Shown here piece after piece: positions 40,453 through 52,689 of a stretch of DNA of 64,000 nucleotides. This stretch comes from Caenimonas sp. SL110. GTDB taxonomy: Bacteria; Pseudomonadota; Gammaproteobacteria; Burkholderiales; Burkholderiaceae_C. Every line of letters starts with the position of its first letter. The first letter of the stretch is position 1. The DNA lies in assembly GCF_001044395.1 (NCBI RefSeq), contig NZ_JANU01000003.1:1-64000 (forward strand). Reading direction: 5' to 3'. The notes below the pieces were generated by a model, which had not been told where the DNA came from, made no database searches, and saw only the letters and a list, made by a program, of their open reading frames with translations. A program made the position numbers and the translations under genes.

Positions 40453-41103
40453 CTAAAGCATCCGTGCGAGGCTGGCTTCGAGGTGTTCCGATGGCGCGCG
40501 GCGAAAACCCGAGCGCGCAAACCGCTGCAGCCGTCCGACAACGAATGCGGTGAGCATGGAAGCGCGGACCTGCGCATCGAGGCTGGGCGTGGCCGAGCCA
40601 TCGCCGTCGGCGGCAGTGCGCAGGCTTTGCTTGAGCGACGATTCGATCTTGTCGAAGAACTGGTTCATGCGTTGCTGCAGGCGTTCGTTTTCGAACACCA
40701 GCGCATCGCCGACCATGACGCGCGTCATGCCGGGATTTTTTTCTGCGAACTGCAGCAGCATGCCGACCGTCCGTGCGGCCTGCGCCGTGCCGGCCTGTTC
40801 GCGCTCGGCGATCTGGTTGACCAGGGTGAAGACGGTCTGCTCGATGAACTCGATCAGGCCCTCGAACATCTGCGCCTTGCTGGCGAAGTGGCGGTACAGC
40901 GCGGCTTCGCTCACGTCGAGCTTTGCAGCGAGTGCCGCAGTGGTGATGCGCTCTGCGCCGGGTTGCTCCAACATGGCGGCGAGCGCCTGCAGGATCTGCA
41001 CGCGGCGCTCACCGGGCTTGGGGCGCTTGCGGGCAGGGGCCTGCGGCTGTTCAGCGGCTGAGCCGGGGGCTTCGTCTGGCATACTGATTTGCGCTTCGGC
41101 CAT
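40453..41103 (-). CDS. slmA: Nucleoid occlusion factor SlmA
   Basis: A 216-residue TetR-fold protein. After a Pro/Ala/Lys-rich N-terminus, it carries the SlmA pattern RITTAALAAKLDVSEAALYRHFASKAQMFEGLIEFIE and NPGMTRVMVGDALVFENERLQQRMNQFFDKIE. SlmA binds specific chromosomal sites and blocks FtsZ assembly over unsegregated DNA. The RIQILQ region before the helix-turn-helix is intact. In related genomes it is often near argB; here about 5.7 kb of other genes lie between. Confidence 0.92.
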   Translation of the reverse strand: MAEAQISMPDEAPGSAAEQPQAPARKRPKPGERRVQILQALAAMLEQPGAERITTAALAAKLDVSEAALYRHFASKAQMFEGLIEFIEQTVFTLVNQIAEREQAGTAQAARTVGMLLQFAEKNPGMTRVMVGDALVFENERLQQRMNQFFDKIESSLKQSLRTAADGDGSATPSLDAQVRASMLTAFVVGRLQRFARSGFRRAPSEHLEASLARML

Positions 41104-41204
41104 GGGTGTTCAATTGTGTGTGTCGACAAATTCTCGCACAGCTCATCCTAGGGGTTTTCGCCACTGGCGTTACGTTTCTAGCGGCCTGCAAGCCAAGTGC
41201 GTAC

Positions 41205-42653
41205 TTACCCCGCGAAGGTCATTGTTACCCTGAGGCCTTGATCTTGCGCGCCTGGGTTGAGCTCCAGGTGGCCGTGATGCACATGCGCGATTTCATCGGC
41301 GATCGCCAGTCCCAGGCCATTGCCTTCGCCTTGCGTTCCGCGCACCCGGTAGAACCGTTCAAGCACGCGATTGCGTTCGGCCGGCGCAATGCCGGGGCCG
41401 TCGTCCTCGACTTCAAGAAATGCATTTCCCGCCCGATGGCCGCATCGGATCGTCACGGTGCCGCCGTCGTGGGTGTACTTCACCGCGTTGTCCACCAGAT
41501 TGCCGAGCAGCTCGCGCAGCAGCCATTCGTGCGCCAGTACATGCACCGGTTGCGCGTCCAGGCCCAGGTCGATCTGCCTGGCGGTCGCCGCATCCAGATG
41601 CGACTCGAGCATGGCTTCGCACACCTGCTTCAGATCGACCCGTTCCATCGGCTGTGACTGCAGCGTGTGAACGTCGGCACGGGACAGGGCCAGCAACTGG
41701 TTGGCCAACTGCGAGGTGCGCCGCGTCGCGCCCTGCAGCTTCATAACCTGGTCGGCCCGAAGCTGCACGGTTGCCTGCGAAGGGTCGGCTTTCGCTGCCT
41801 GCGCCCACGCTTCCACCTGCGCCTGCAATCCGGCCAGTGGCGTGCGCAACTGGTGCGCCGCGTCGGCAATGAAACGGCGCTGGCTCTCGGCCTGCGCATT
41901 GACCAGGCCGAACAGGCGATTGAGCGAGTTGACCAACGGCCGCACTTCTTCGGGCGAAGCCGCCTCGTCGATCGCCGTGAGGTCCTTGGGCGAGCGCCGC
42001 TCCACCGCATCGCGCAATTCGGTCAGGGGGCGCAGGGCCCGCTCCACGGCCCATCCCACTGCGAACGCGGCCAGCGCCACCAGCAGCAGATTGGGAAGCA
42101 ACACCTTGAGCAGGATGGAGCGCGCCCATTGCTGGCGCGGATCGGAGCCGTCCGCCAGGGTGACGATCACCTCGCCCAGCACCGATTGCTGGCGCTGGCG
42201 GACGATGCGCCAGGTGACGCCGCCATTTTCTTCACTGTGGATCTCGGGCTCGGCCGTGGTGGGCGGCAATGCGCCCAGCCAGGTTTCGCCGGCCAGCACC
42301 GTGCCGTCGGGATCGACGATGGCGTAGGCGGCCGTTTGCGGGTTCTCCAGGAATTCCTGTACCGCAGGGGCGAGCAGCAGCACCGGCTTGTCGGTCTTGC
42401 TGTCGCCTCGGGTGATGATCGAATCGGCCAGCAACGGAACCAGGCTGAGCAGCCGCTGGTCCTGCTGGATGGCGACGTTGTCGGCAGAGCGGTAATCCAG
42501 CCATGAATTGAGCAGGGCCAGCAGGACCAGCGGCGCGATCAACATCACCAGCAGGCGCCTGCGCAGGCCCGACGCCATGCCCAGGGCAGCACCTGCGCCG
42601 GGGCCAAGGACGCGCTGCCACGCGCGCCGGATTCCCGAGGGCCCGGGCTTCAC
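41205..42653 (-). CDS. TctE-like sensor histidine kinase
   Basis: A 482-residue inner-membrane kinase. Helix one is near 32-50, with a periplasmic 2CSK-type sensor (about 51-180; LLSLVPLLADSII, AYAIVDPDG). Helix two is near 187-208, then HAMP, HisKA with His in ADAAHQLRTPLAGL, and ATPase motifs NLVDNAVKYT, DDGPGIAP and GNGLGLAI. It shares a four-base overlap with the response regulator. This class often senses tricarboxylates or other organic acids, but no transporter is adjacent. Confidence 0.9.
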   Translation of the reverse strand: MKPGPSGIRRAWQRVLGPGAGAALGMASGLRRRLLVMLIAPLVLLALLNSWLDYRSADNVAIQQDQRLLSLVPLLADSIITRGDSKTDKPVLLLAPAVQEFLENPQTAAYAIVDPDGTVLAGETWLGALPPTTAEPEIHSEENGGVTWRIVRQRQQSVLGEVIVTLADGSDPRQQWARSILLKVLLPNLLLVALAAFAVGWAVERALRPLTELRDAVERRSPKDLTAIDEAASPEEVRPLVNSLNRLFGLVNAQAESQRRFIADAAHQLRTPLAGLQAQVEAWAQAAKADPSQATVQLRADQVMKLQGATRRTSQLANQLLALSRADVHTLQSQPMERVDLKQVCEAMLESHLDAATARQIDLGLDAQPVHVLAHEWLLRELLGNLVDNAVKYTHDGGTVTIRCGHRAGNAFLEVEDDGPGIAPAERNRVLERFYRVRGTQGEGNGLGLAIADEIAHVHHGHLELNPGAQDQGLRVTMTFAG

Positions 42654-43354
42654 GGCGTGCCCGGTGCCGCCATTTCAAGCCGGTAACCAAAGCCGCGTAT
42701 CGAGCGCAGCGCCACCCCATGCGGCTCCAGCTTGCCGCGCAACCGCGAGATGTACACCTCGACCGCGTTCGGTGTAATTTCCTTGTCCCAGCCGGTGAGC
42801 GCCTGCAGCAGCTTTTCCTTGCTGGCGGGCTTGGGGGCATTGATCAGCAGGTATTCCAGCACCGTCCACTCACGCGGGCCGAGCTCGATCGGCACAGGCA
42901 CCCCGAGCGCGGGCCGCGCGACGGCGCGGCGGTTGGCTGTGTCCAGCTCGATCGGGCCGAAGCTCAGGACAGCCGTCGTGGCCGCCTGCGAACGGCGCAG
43001 CAAGGCACGCAGGCGCGCCAGCAGTTCCGGCAGTTCGTAGGGCTTGATCATGTAGTCGTCGGCGCCCAGGTCCAGGCCCTGCACGCGGTCGTGCAACGCG
43101 TCGCGGGCGGTCAGGATCAGCACCGGCATGGCAGGGTTGGCCATTTCGGGGCGGCGCAGGCGGCGCGTGAGTTCAAGCCCGTCCATCTGCGGCAGTCCGA
43201 TGTCGATGATCGCGGCGTCGAATACTTCAGCGCGCAGCACGTCCTCGGCCCGCTCGCCGTTGCCGACCCAATCCACCGCGTATCCCGCGTCGGTCAGGCC
43301 CAGCTTGATGCCGCTGGCGACCATGACGTCGTCTTCCACCAATAACAGCCGCAT
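42650..43354 (-). CDS. OmpR-family response regulator (TctD/QseB-like)
   Basis: A 234-residue regulator starting MRLLLVEDDVMVASGI at the ATG 43354. The receiver has the acidic pair DD, the phospho-acceptor Asp near residue 51 (DAAIIDIGLPQMDG), Thr in ILTARD and Lys in MIKPYELPEL. The winged-helix output domain includes LGPREWTVLEYLL, NAVEVYISRLRGKL and IRGFGYRLE. It is coupled to the downstream kinase gene and divergent from the glycosyltransferase at 43446. Confidence 0.92.
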   Translation of the reverse strand: MRLLLVEDDVMVASGIKLGLTDAGYAVDWVGNGERAEDVLRAEVFDAAIIDIGLPQMDGLELTRRLRRPEMANPAMPVLILTARDALHDRVQGLDLGADDYMIKPYELPELLARLRALLRRSQAATTAVLSFGPIELDTANRRAVARPALGVPVPIELGPREWTVLEYLLINAPKPASKEKLLQALTGWDKEITPNAVEVYISRLRGKLEPHGVALRSIRGFGYRLEMAAPGTP

Positions 43355-43445
43355 GGGCTTGTCTCCCGTTTCCAGGGCGTATTTTGCTTGAGGGCGCGCC
43401 CGATCGGCACGGGGCATGCGTGGCCCACCCTACAATTCGCGGTCC

Positions 43446-44492
43446 ATGTCCTCGCCCTACCCATCGACCGACCGGCCCATTGCAGTCGTCATCCCCTGCT
43501 ACAAGGTCAAGCGCCACATCCTGGGCGTGATCGAACTCATCCCGCCTACCGTCGCCCAGATCTGGGTTGTCGACGACGCTTGCCCCGAGGGCACGGCCGA
43601 TCACGTCGAGGCGCACTGCCGCGACCCGCGCGTCAAGATCGTGCGTCAGGCAAAAAACGGCGGTGTGGGCGCTGCGGTGATGGCCGGCTACCGCGCTGCG
43701 CTCGGAGCCGGCGCGGGCATCATGGTCAAGATCGATGGCGACGGCCAGATGCCGCCGTCGCGCATCGTCCAGTTCGTGACACCCATCCAGCAGGGACTGG
43801 CCGACTACACCAAGGGCAACCGTTTCTTCGATCCCGAAAGCCTCGCGGAAATGCCGGGTCTGCGCTTGTTCGGCAACCTGATGCTGTCGTTCCTGACCAA
43901 GATTTCCAGCGGCTACTGGCATGTCGTCGATCCGACCAACGGCTTCACCGCGATTGATGCGCGACTGGTGGCGCGGCTTCGCATGGACAAGATCGCCAAC
44001 CGCTATTTCTTCGAGTCGGACCTGCTGTTCCGGTTGGGCACGTTGCGTGCCGTGGTGCTGGACGTGCCGATGAAGGCCGAGTATCCGCACGAGGACTCGT
44101 CGCTGTCGATCAAGCGCGTGATCGGACCGTTCCTGGTGGGCAACATCCGCAACTTCTTCAAGCGCATCGTTTACATGTACTACCTGCGCGACTTTTCGCT
44201 GGGCTCGGTGCTGTTGCCGCTGGGCCTGGGCCTGACGACGTTCGGCCTGGTGTTTGGCAGTCTCAAGTGGGCTCACCTGACCTCGGTTGGCACGATTGCG
44301 TCGGCCGGCACCGTCATGCTGGCCGCACTGCCGTTGATCCTGGGCATCCAGATGCTGCTGACCTTCGTGCAGTTCGATGTATCGAACGTGCCACGCGTGC
44401 CGGTGGGCCCGCTATTGGGCGCTATCGACGACGCCGAGTGGCGGTCCAAGCGCGACGCCGATGCCAACGCTGGCGCGGACACCGGCGCCTGA
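43446..44492 (+). CDS. Family 2 glycosyltransferase with C-terminal membrane helices
   Basis: A 348-residue GT2 enzyme. The catalytic domain has VVIPCYKV, VVDDACPEGT and KIDGDGQMPP (the DxD-type metal site), plus VDPTNGFTA and FFESDLLFRL. Two hydrophobic helices (about 257-278, 290-310) anchor it. This is the dolichyl-phosphate-sugar synthase-like arrangement that transfers a sugar to a lipid carrier at the inner membrane. The ATG at 43446 follows the divergent two-component genes. Confidence 0.87.
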   Translation: MSSPYPSTDRPIAVVIPCYKVKRHILGVIELIPPTVAQIWVVDDACPEGTADHVEAHCRDPRVKIVRQAKNGGVGAAVMAGYRAALGAGAGIMVKIDGDGQMPPSRIVQFVTPIQQGLADYTKGNRFFDPESLAEMPGLRLFGNLMLSFLTKISSGYWHVVDPTNGFTAIDARLVARLRMDKIANRYFFESDLLFRLGTLRAVVLDVPMKAEYPHEDSSLSIKRVIGPFLVGNIRNFFKRIVYMYYLRDFSLGSVLLPLGLGLTTFGLVFGSLKWAHLTSVGTIASAGTVMLAALPLILGIQMLLTFVQFDVSNVPRVPVGPLLGAIDDAEWRSKRDADANAGADTGA

Positions 44493-44494
44493 CC

Positions 44495-45481
44495 CTATTT
44501 CCGGTAGTAAGACCTGAACCAGCGGGCAAATTGCGCGAGCCCGTCCTTCAGCGGCGTTGACGGGCTGAACCCGACCCAGGCCTGCAACGCGCTGGTGTCG
44601 GCATAGGTCGCAACCACATCACCCGGCTGCATGGGCAACAGGCGCTTTTGCGCCGTGCCCCCTAGCGCATCTTCCAGCGTGGCGATGAATTCGAGCAAGG
44701 GCACTGGCGCGTGGTTGCCGATATTGAAGATGCGCGCTGGCGCGGGTGCTTCACCTGCCGCAACCGGCGGCTTGTCGAGCACCCGCAGCACCCCCTCCAC
44801 GACATCGTCGATGTAGGTGAAGTCGCGCGACATGGCGCCGTGGTTGTACACGTCGATGGCGCGGCCTTCGACGATGGCCTGCGCGAATAGCTGGGTTGCC
44901 ATGTCGGGGCGGCCCCAGGGACCGTAGACCGTGAAAAAGCGCAAACCCGTCGTCGGCAACGCATAGAGATGGCTGTACGTGTGCGCCATCAGTTCGTTGG
45001 ACTTCTTGGTCGCAGCGTAAAGGCTCACCGGGTGATCGACCGGATCGGATTCTGAAAAGGGCAGCTTGGTGTTGCCGCCATAGACGCTGGAACTGCTGGC
45101 GTACACCAGGTGCTCGATGCGCGCCTGCCTGCAACCTTCCAGGATGTTGGCGAAGCCCACGATGTTGCTGTCGATGTAGGCCTGCGGATTGACCAGCGAA
45201 TACCGCACGCCGGCCTGGGCCGCCAGATGCACGACCCGGTCGAAGCGGCCGCTTGCGAACAGCGCGCGCATGGGTTCGCGGTCCACGATGTCGGCGGCTT
45301 CGAAATGGAAGTTGGCGTGCCTGGCGTGACCGGCGAGTATTTCGATACGCGCCTGCTTGAGCGTCGGGTCGTAGTAGTCGTTGAGGTTGTCCAGTCCCGT
45401 CACCTGGTCGCCGCGCGCCAGCAGGGCCGCGCAGGTGTGCATGCCGATGAAGCCGGCCGCGCCTGTGACGAGTACGCGCAT
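44495..45481 (-). CDS. UDP-glucuronate 4-epimerase-like enzyme
   Basis: A 328-residue extended SDR with TGAAGFIGMHT, the LDNLNDYYDP segment typical of UDP-glucuronate 4-epimerases, HLAAQAGVRYS, catalytic SSSSVYGG and YAATKKSNE. It would convert UDP-glucuronate, made by the adjacent UDP-glucose dehydrogenase, to UDP-galacturonate for surface polysaccharide. It lies 13 bp downstream of that gene. Confidence 0.9.
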   Translation of the reverse strand: MRVLVTGAAGFIGMHTCAALLARGDQVTGLDNLNDYYDPTLKQARIEILAGHARHANFHFEAADIVDREPMRALFASGRFDRVVHLAAQAGVRYSLVNPQAYIDSNIVGFANILEGCRQARIEHLVYASSSSVYGGNTKLPFSESDPVDHPVSLYAATKKSNELMAHTYSHLYALPTTGLRFFTVYGPWGRPDMATQLFAQAIVEGRAIDVYNHGAMSRDFTYIDDVVEGVLRVLDKPPVAAGEAPAPARIFNIGNHAPVPLLEFIATLEDALGGTAQKRLLPMQPGDVVATYADTSALQAWVGFSPSTPLKDGLAQFARWFRSYYRK

Positions 45482-45494
45482 GGCCCTTGCGCCT

Positions 45495-46817
45495 TCAGCG
45501 CCCGATGGCGTGGTATTCGAAGCCGCGGGCGCGCAGCATCACCGGGTCGTAGAGGTTGCGCCCGTCGAATATGACGGGCGTGCGCAGCGCGGCGGCAATC
45601 GCGTCGAAGTCGGGACTGCGAAATTCCTTCCACTCGGTCACGATCACCAGCGCATCCGCATCCTGCACGGCGGACATGGCATCGCTGGTGTAGCCCAGGC
45701 CGTGCAAGGGACCGAAGGCCCGCTGCGCCGACTCCATCGCGGCGGGATCGTACGCCCTGACCTGCGCGCCAGCTCCCAGCAGCGACTCGATGATGGCGGC
45801 GCTGGGCGCCTCGCGCATGTCGTCGGTATTGGCCTTGAATGCGAGGCCCCACACCGCAAATCGGCGCCCGGTGAGGCGGTCACCGAAGCGCGCGCGAATC
45901 TTGGCCGGCAGCACGCGCTTTTGGTGGTGATTCGCCATCTCGACGGCAGCCAGCACCTTCAGGTCCATGTCTGCGTCGTCACGCGCGGTGCGCAAGAGCG
46001 CCTGCACATCCTTGGGAAAGCATGAGCCGCCGTAGCCGCAACCGGCATAGAGAAAGTCATAGCCGATGCGTGGATCGGAGCCGATGCCCTTGCGCACCGA
46101 CTCGATGTCGGCGCCCATCCGCTCGGCCAGGTTGGCCAGCTCGTTCATGAAACTGATGCGGGTCGCGAGCATGGCATTGGCCGCGTACTTGGTCAGTTCG
46201 GCGCTGCGTGCATCCATCAACACAAACCGGTCGTGGTTGCGCTGGAAGGGGGCATACAGCTCGCGCATGACGCTGATCGCATGGTCGTCGTCTGAGCCCA
46301 CGATGATGCGGTCGGGCCGCATGAAATCCTCAACGGCCGCGCCTTCCTTAAGGAATTCCGGATTGGAGACGACGCTGAATGCAATCGGCGCGCCGCGATG
46401 CCCGAGTTCATCGGCAATGGCAGCCCGAACCTTGTCGGCCGTGCCCACGGGTACGGTGCTCTTGTTGACCACCACGCGGTAGTCGCTCATGTGGCGCCCG
46501 ATCGAGCGCGCCGCTGCCAGGACATATTGCAGGTCGGCCGAGCCGTCTTCGCCCGGCGGGGTGCCCACGGCGATGAACTGCAGCAGGCCGAAATCAGCCG
46601 CTTCCTTTGCATCGGTGGTGAACGACAGGCGACCGGCCTTCACATTGCGCTGCACGATCGCTTCGAGCCCCGGCTCGAAGATGTGGATCTGGCCGCTGCG
46701 CAGCATGGCGACCTTGCGCTCGTCGGTATCGAAGCACAACACATCGTTGCCCACATCGGCCAGGCAGGCGCCGCTGACCAGGCCGACGTAGCCTGTGCCG
46801 ATGACCGTGATTTTCAT
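45495..46817 (-). CDS. ugd: UDP-glucose 6-dehydrogenase
   Basis: A 440-residue enzyme making UDP-glucuronate with two NAD. N-terminal [36 protein letters not shown] and the catalytic Cys in [12 protein letters not shown] are all present, as is the C-terminal [14 protein letters not shown]. It is upstream of and tightly linked to the UDP-glucuronate 4-epimerase gene. Confidence 0.94.
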   Translation of the reverse strand: MKITVIGTGYVGLVSGACLADVGNDVLCFDTDERKVAMLRSGQIHIFEPGLEAIVQRNVKAGRLSFTTDAKEAADFGLLQFIAVGTPPGEDGSADLQYVLAAARSIGRHMSDYRVVVNKSTVPVGTADKVRAAIADELGHRGAPIAFSVVSNPEFLKEGAAVEDFMRPDRIIVGSDDDHAISVMRELYAPFQRNHDRFVLMDARSAELTKYAANAMLATRISFMNELANLAERMGADIESVRKGIGSDPRIGYDFLYAGCGYGGSCFPKDVQALLRTARDDADMDLKVLAAVEMANHHQKRVLPAKIRARFGDRLTGRRFAVWGLAFKANTDDMREAPSAAIIESLLGAGAQVRAYDPAAMESAQRAFGPLHGLGYTSDAMSAVQDADALVIVTEWKEFRSPDFDAIAAALRTPVIFDGRNLYDPVMLRARGFEYHAIGR

Positions 46818-46838
46818 GGGGTGTTTTCGGGGCCGAGG

Positions 46839-48867
<2,029 letters not shown>

Positions 48868-48955
48868 GCGGCGCTATTGTCGCGTTTTGTTACGCATGGC
48901 GAGGCCCTAACGAGGGCTGACGACCCCGGGCGGTACTAAGTCGCACGAAGTGGCA

Positions 48956-49672
48956 CTAAGTCGCGATTGCGGCGAGGTAGCGGCGCAACACCGGGCCCGT
49001 CCACAGCCTCCACAGGCTCTGAAGATGCCAGACCAGGTGCCTGACTTCGCGGCCGCTTCCGCGCATGGCCTGGTGCACCACAGGCACCTCGACCCGACGC
49101 AGCGTAAGCCCTGCCAGCCGCAGGCGAAGGCAAAAGTCGGTGTCTTCGCAGTACATGAAAAAGCGTTCGTCGAAGCCGCCGAGACGGCGGTAGATCGACG
49201 CGGGCACCAGCCAGAATGCCGCGCTGACCCAGTCGACGTCGCGCTGCGGCTGCTTGAGCAACCGGCGGCGCAGCAATGCGGTGGGCGTCACGGCCTCTCG
49301 CTCGTTGTCCTGCAGGCTGCCGTCGGGATTGAGCAGCACCGGATAGGCCAGACCCGCCCCGGCTTCACAGGCCTGCGCCACCAGCGAGCGCCACAGCTCG
49401 GGGCCGGGCAGTTCGACGTCGGGATTGAGCACGCAGAAGAACTCTGAATAGCAATGGGCGAAGGCGCGGTTGTGGTTGGCCCCAAAGCCGGCAGGGCGAT
49501 CGTTGTAAAGCTCGGTGAAACGAAAGGGCCAGCCGCCGGGCGGAGCCTGCAGCGGAGGCTCACCCACGTTGTGCGTCACGATCACGTGCTCGATCCAGCC
49601 GCCGTGCCCGTCGCACAACTCCGCGAGCAGGCCCTGCACCATGTCGGTGTGGCGATGGCTCACGATCGACAC
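48956..49672 (-). CDS. Family 2 glycosyltransferase (rhamnosyltransferase-like)
   Basis: About 238 residues from a GTG at 49672 with an AAGAGG site ten bases upstream (MSIVSHRHTDMV). Longer in-frame starts (ATG at 49768) would run across the divergent rmlB start and add unconserved sequence. GT2 features: NDRPAGFGANHNRAF, VLNPDVELPGPELW, the ExD-like region ERFFMYCEDTDFCLRL and a basic C-terminus. It resembles WbbL-type rhamnosyltransferases and lies next to the dTDP-rhamnose genes, which would supply its donor. Confidence 0.82.
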   Translation of the reverse strand: MSIVSHRHTDMVQGLLAELCDGHGGWIEHVIVTHNVGEPPLQAPPGGWPFRFTELYNDRPAGFGANHNRAFAHCYSEFFCVLNPDVELPGPELWRSLVAQACEAGAGLAYPVLLNPDGSLQDNEREAVTPTALLRRRLLKQPQRDVDWVSAAFWLVPASIYRRLGGFDERFFMYCEDTDFCLRLRLAGLTLRRVEVPVVHQAMRGSGREVRHLVWHLQSLWRLWTGPVLRRYLAAIAT

Positions 49673-49766
49673 AGCGACACGGCCTCTTGATGAGGCGTGT
49701 ACTGAATTTGGGGCACTTACAATGGAGGCGGTCAATTCAAGGCTTCGGCTAAATTCGGGACAAACC

Positions 49767-50840
49767 ATGATTCTAGTGACTGGCGGGTGCGGCTTCATTG
49801 GTTCCGCTTTCCTGCTGAGTTGGTTTCGCAACACGGATGAGCCGGTTGTGAACCTGGACCTTCTCACCTACGCAGGGCATCCGGGCAACCTCCAGGCCCT
49901 CTCCGGCGATCCGCGGCATATTTTTGTAAAGGGCGATATCGCCGACTCCGCGCTGGTCGCCAGGCTCCTGGAAGAGCACAAGCCGCGCGCCATTATCAAT
50001 TTCGCAGCCGAGAGCCATGTGGACCGGTCGATTGACGGCCCGCTGGCGTTTGCGCAAACCAACGTGGTGGGAACCTTGCTCCTGCTGGAAACCACGCACG
50101 CCTGGTGGCGGACCCTGCCGCCGGGTGTGGCCGCTGAATTCCGGTTCCTGCATGTATCGACCGACGAAGTGTTCGGCTCGCTGGACGCCAATGCGGCGGC
50201 ATTCACGGAAACGCACCGTTATGAGCCCAACAGCCCCTATTCGGCGTCCAAGGCTGCGTCGGACCATTTCGTCAGGGCGTGGCACCACACCTTCGGCCTG
50301 CCCACGCTCACCACGAACTGCTCCAATAACTATGGCCCACGGCAGTTCCCGGAAAAGCTCATCCCGCTGATGATCCTCAATGCGCTGGGTGGCAAACCCT
50401 TGCCGGTGTATGGCGATGGCATGCAGGTGCGCGACTGGCTGCATGTGGACGATCACTGCGCCGCACTGCGCGCGGTTCTGGCCAAGGGCAAGCCCGGCGA
50501 GTGCTACAACATCGGCGGCCGCTCCGAGCGCACCAACCTGGCGGTGGTCGATGCGATCTGCAAGGCGCTCGATACGCTCAGGCCCAACACAGACGGTGCA
50601 AGGTACGCTGACCTGGTGACCCATGTCAGGGACAGGCCCGGCCACGATCGCCGCTATGCCATCGACGACTCCAAGATCGCGCATCAACTTGGCTGGCAAC
50701 CGGAAATCGAATTCCAGCACGGCATCCGGTCCACCGTCGAGTGGTATCTCTCCAACCAGGAATGGGTCCGGTCGGTGACAAGCGGCAGCTACCGTCAGTG
50801 GGTTGAGCGGCAATACGAGAGCCTGGCGCGCGCTGCATGA
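49767..50840 (+). CDS. rmlB: dTDP-glucose 4,6-dehydratase
   Basis: A 357-residue extended SDR, second step of dTDP-L-rhamnose synthesis. It has VTGGCGFIGSAF, NFAAESHVDRSI, HVSTDEVFGSL, the YSASKAASDH catalytic motif, NNYGPRQFPEKLIP and RDWLHVDDH. The ATG at 49767 is nearly back to back with the divergent glycosyltransferase. It is first in the order rmlB-D-A-C and overlaps rmlD by four bases. Confidence 0.95.
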   Translation: MILVTGGCGFIGSAFLLSWFRNTDEPVVNLDLLTYAGHPGNLQALSGDPRHIFVKGDIADSALVARLLEEHKPRAIINFAAESHVDRSIDGPLAFAQTNVVGTLLLLETTHAWWRTLPPGVAAEFRFLHVSTDEVFGSLDANAAAFTETHRYEPNSPYSASKAASDHFVRAWHHTFGLPTLTTNCSNNYGPRQFPEKLIPLMILNALGGKPLPVYGDGMQVRDWLHVDDHCAALRAVLAKGKPGECYNIGGRSERTNLAVVDAICKALDTLRPNTDGARYADLVTHVRDRPGHDRRYAIDDSKIAHQLGWQPEIEFQHGIRSTVEWYLSNQEWVRSVTSGSYRQWVERQYESLARAA

Positions 50841-51745
50841 AGATTTTGCTGCTCGGCGCGCAGGGCCAGGTCGGCTGGCAGTTGCGGCGCAGCCTCTCGG
50901 TCGTGGGCGAGGTTGTTGCGCTGCACCGCGAGAGCCCCGGCATGGCGATCGATCTGTTGCGCCCCCAGACACTGGTGGATGCAGTCCGGGCGGTGCGCCC
51001 CGACGTGATCGTCAACGCCGCAGCCTACACGGCGGTCGATCGCGCCGAGACCGAACGCGAGGCTGCCTTCGCCATCAATGCCCACGCGTGCGAGGTGCTG
51101 GCCGGCGAGGCTCGCGCGTGCGGCGCATGGCTGGTGCACTACTCCACCGACTACGTTTTTGACGGCAGCGGCACCACGCCCTGGCGAGAGACCGACGCAA
51201 CCGCGCCGATCAACACCTATGGCGCGAGCAAGCTGGCAGGCGAGCAGGCCGTCGTGACGGGCACCGAACGCCACATCGTGCTTCGTTGCAGCTGGGTGTT
51301 CGACACCTGGGGCCAGAATTTCCTGAAGTCCATCCTGCGCGCCGCTGCGCACAAGGACAGCCTGAACATCGTTTGCGACCAATGGGGTGCGCCGACCCGC
51401 GCGGGCCTGATCGCGGACGTCACGGCGCATATCGTTGCCCGGCTCCAGACTTCACCTTCGAATGGCCCGGCGGGCCTGTATCACCTCGCCCCCACAGGCG
51501 AGACAAACTGGCACGAATACGCGAGTTTTGCCATTGCGCACGCGCTGGCGTGCGGCATGCCGCTGAAGGCGACCCCGGCGACGGTGCTGCCCATCCTTGC
51601 GGCGCAGTATCCTGTGGCGGCGCCCCGCCCCAGCAATTCGCGGCTCGACACGACGCGGCTTCGGGCAACATTCGCTCTGGCGCTTGCGCCCTGGCAGGAC
51701 GGCGTACGGCAAGTCGTGGCAGAGCTTGCAGCGGCAGGCAGCTAG
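50837..51745 (+). CDS. rmlD: dTDP-4-dehydrorhamnose reductase
   Basis: A 302-residue SDR making dTDP-L-rhamnose. LLLGAQGQVGWQL, NAAAYTAVDRAE, STDYVFDG, YGASKLAGEQ and SWVFDTWGQNFLK are the usual landmarks, and RPSNSRLDTTRL is the C-terminal one. Its ATG lies within the rmlB stop region (ATGA). Confidence 0.95.
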   Translation: MKILLLGAQGQVGWQLRRSLSVVGEVVALHRESPGMAIDLLRPQTLVDAVRAVRPDVIVNAAAYTAVDRAETEREAAFAINAHACEVLAGEARACGAWLVHYSTDYVFDGSGTTPWRETDATAPINTYGASKLAGEQAVVTGTERHIVLRCSWVFDTWGQNFLKSILRAAAHKDSLNIVCDQWGAPTRAGLIADVTAHIVARLQTSPSNGPAGLYHLAPTGETNWHEYASFAIAHALACGMPLKATPATVLPILAAQYPVAAPRPSNSRLDTTRLRATFALALAPWQDGVRQVVAELAAAGS

Positions 51746-51784
51746 AACAAACACAGCTGGAAGAGACTGACAGGGAACCAACAG

Positions 51785-52681
51785 ATGGCCGCAGCACAGA
51801 ACAAACCCCGCAAGGGAATCATCCTCGCCGGAGGCGCCGGCACGCGTCTGCACCCGGCAACCCTCGCAATTTCCAAGCAGCTGCTGCCGGTCTACGACAA
51901 GCCCATGATCTATTACCCGCTGGCAGCATTGATGCTCGCCGGAATCCGGGAAGTGCTCGTCATCAGCACGCCGCAGGACACCCCGCGCTTCGAGCAGTTG
52001 CTGGGCGACGGCAAGGCCTGGGGCATGCAGTTCGAGTACGCGGTGCAGCCCAGGCCCGAAGGCCTCGCGCAGGCATTCATCATCGGGCGCGAGTTCCTGG
52101 ATGGCGCGCCGAGTGCCCTGGTGCTGGGCGACAATATCTTCTACGGCCACGACCTGGTCAAGCTCCTGCAGGAAGCCGATGCGCAGCAGTCGGGCGCGAC
52201 CGTCTTCGCCTATCACGTCAAGGACCCCGAGCGCTATGGCGTGGTGGCGTTCGACGACCAGGGCAAGGCCACATCCATCGAAGAAAAGCCGGTGTCGCCG
52301 CGCAGCCACTTCGCGGTGACCGGTCTCTACTTCTACGACGAGCAGGTGTGCGAAATTGCCGCTTCAGTGAAACCGTCTGCAAGGGGGGAACTTGAGATCA
52401 CCACGGTGAACCAAGCCTACCTGGACCGCGGCCAACTCAGCGTCCAGACCATGGGCCGTGGCCTGGCCTGGCTGGACACCGGAACACACGAAAGCATGCT
52501 GGAAGCTTCGCAATTCATTCATACGCTTGAAAGCCGGCAGGGCCTGAAAGTCGCCTGCCCGGAAGAAATTGCGTGGCGCAATGGCTGGATCGACCGCGAC
52601 CAGCTGCTCGCGCTGGCCGAGCCGCTGGTCAAAAGCACCTACGGCACCTACCTGCGCGACATCGCGTTGGGTACGCTTTAG
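51785..52681 (+). CDS. rmlA: Glucose-1-phosphate thymidylyltransferase
   Basis: A 298-residue nucleotidyltransferase, first step of the pathway and usually inhibited by dTDP-rhamnose. [53 protein letters not shown] and [13 protein letters not shown] are intact. The ATG at 51785 has an AGGGA site. It ends nine bases before rmlC. Confidence 0.96.
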   Translation: MAAAQNKPRKGIILAGGAGTRLHPATLAISKQLLPVYDKPMIYYPLAALMLAGIREVLVISTPQDTPRFEQLLGDGKAWGMQFEYAVQPRPEGLAQAFIIGREFLDGAPSALVLGDNIFYGHDLVKLLQEADAQQSGATVFAYHVKDPERYGVVAFDDQGKATSIEEKPVSPRSHFAVTGLYFYDEQVCEIAASVKPSARGELEITTVNQAYLDRGQLSVQTMGRGLAWLDTGTHESMLEASQFIHTLESRQGLKVACPEEIAWRNGWIDRDQLLALAEPLVKSTYGTYLRDIALGTL

Positions 52682-52689
52682 GCCGGCCC

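Noticed and set aside
49673..49768. ATG start at 49768 for the leftward glycosyltransferase
   Set aside because: It would overlap the divergent rmlB start and add about 30 unconserved residues; the GTG at 49672 has a ribosome site and begins at the GT2 strand.
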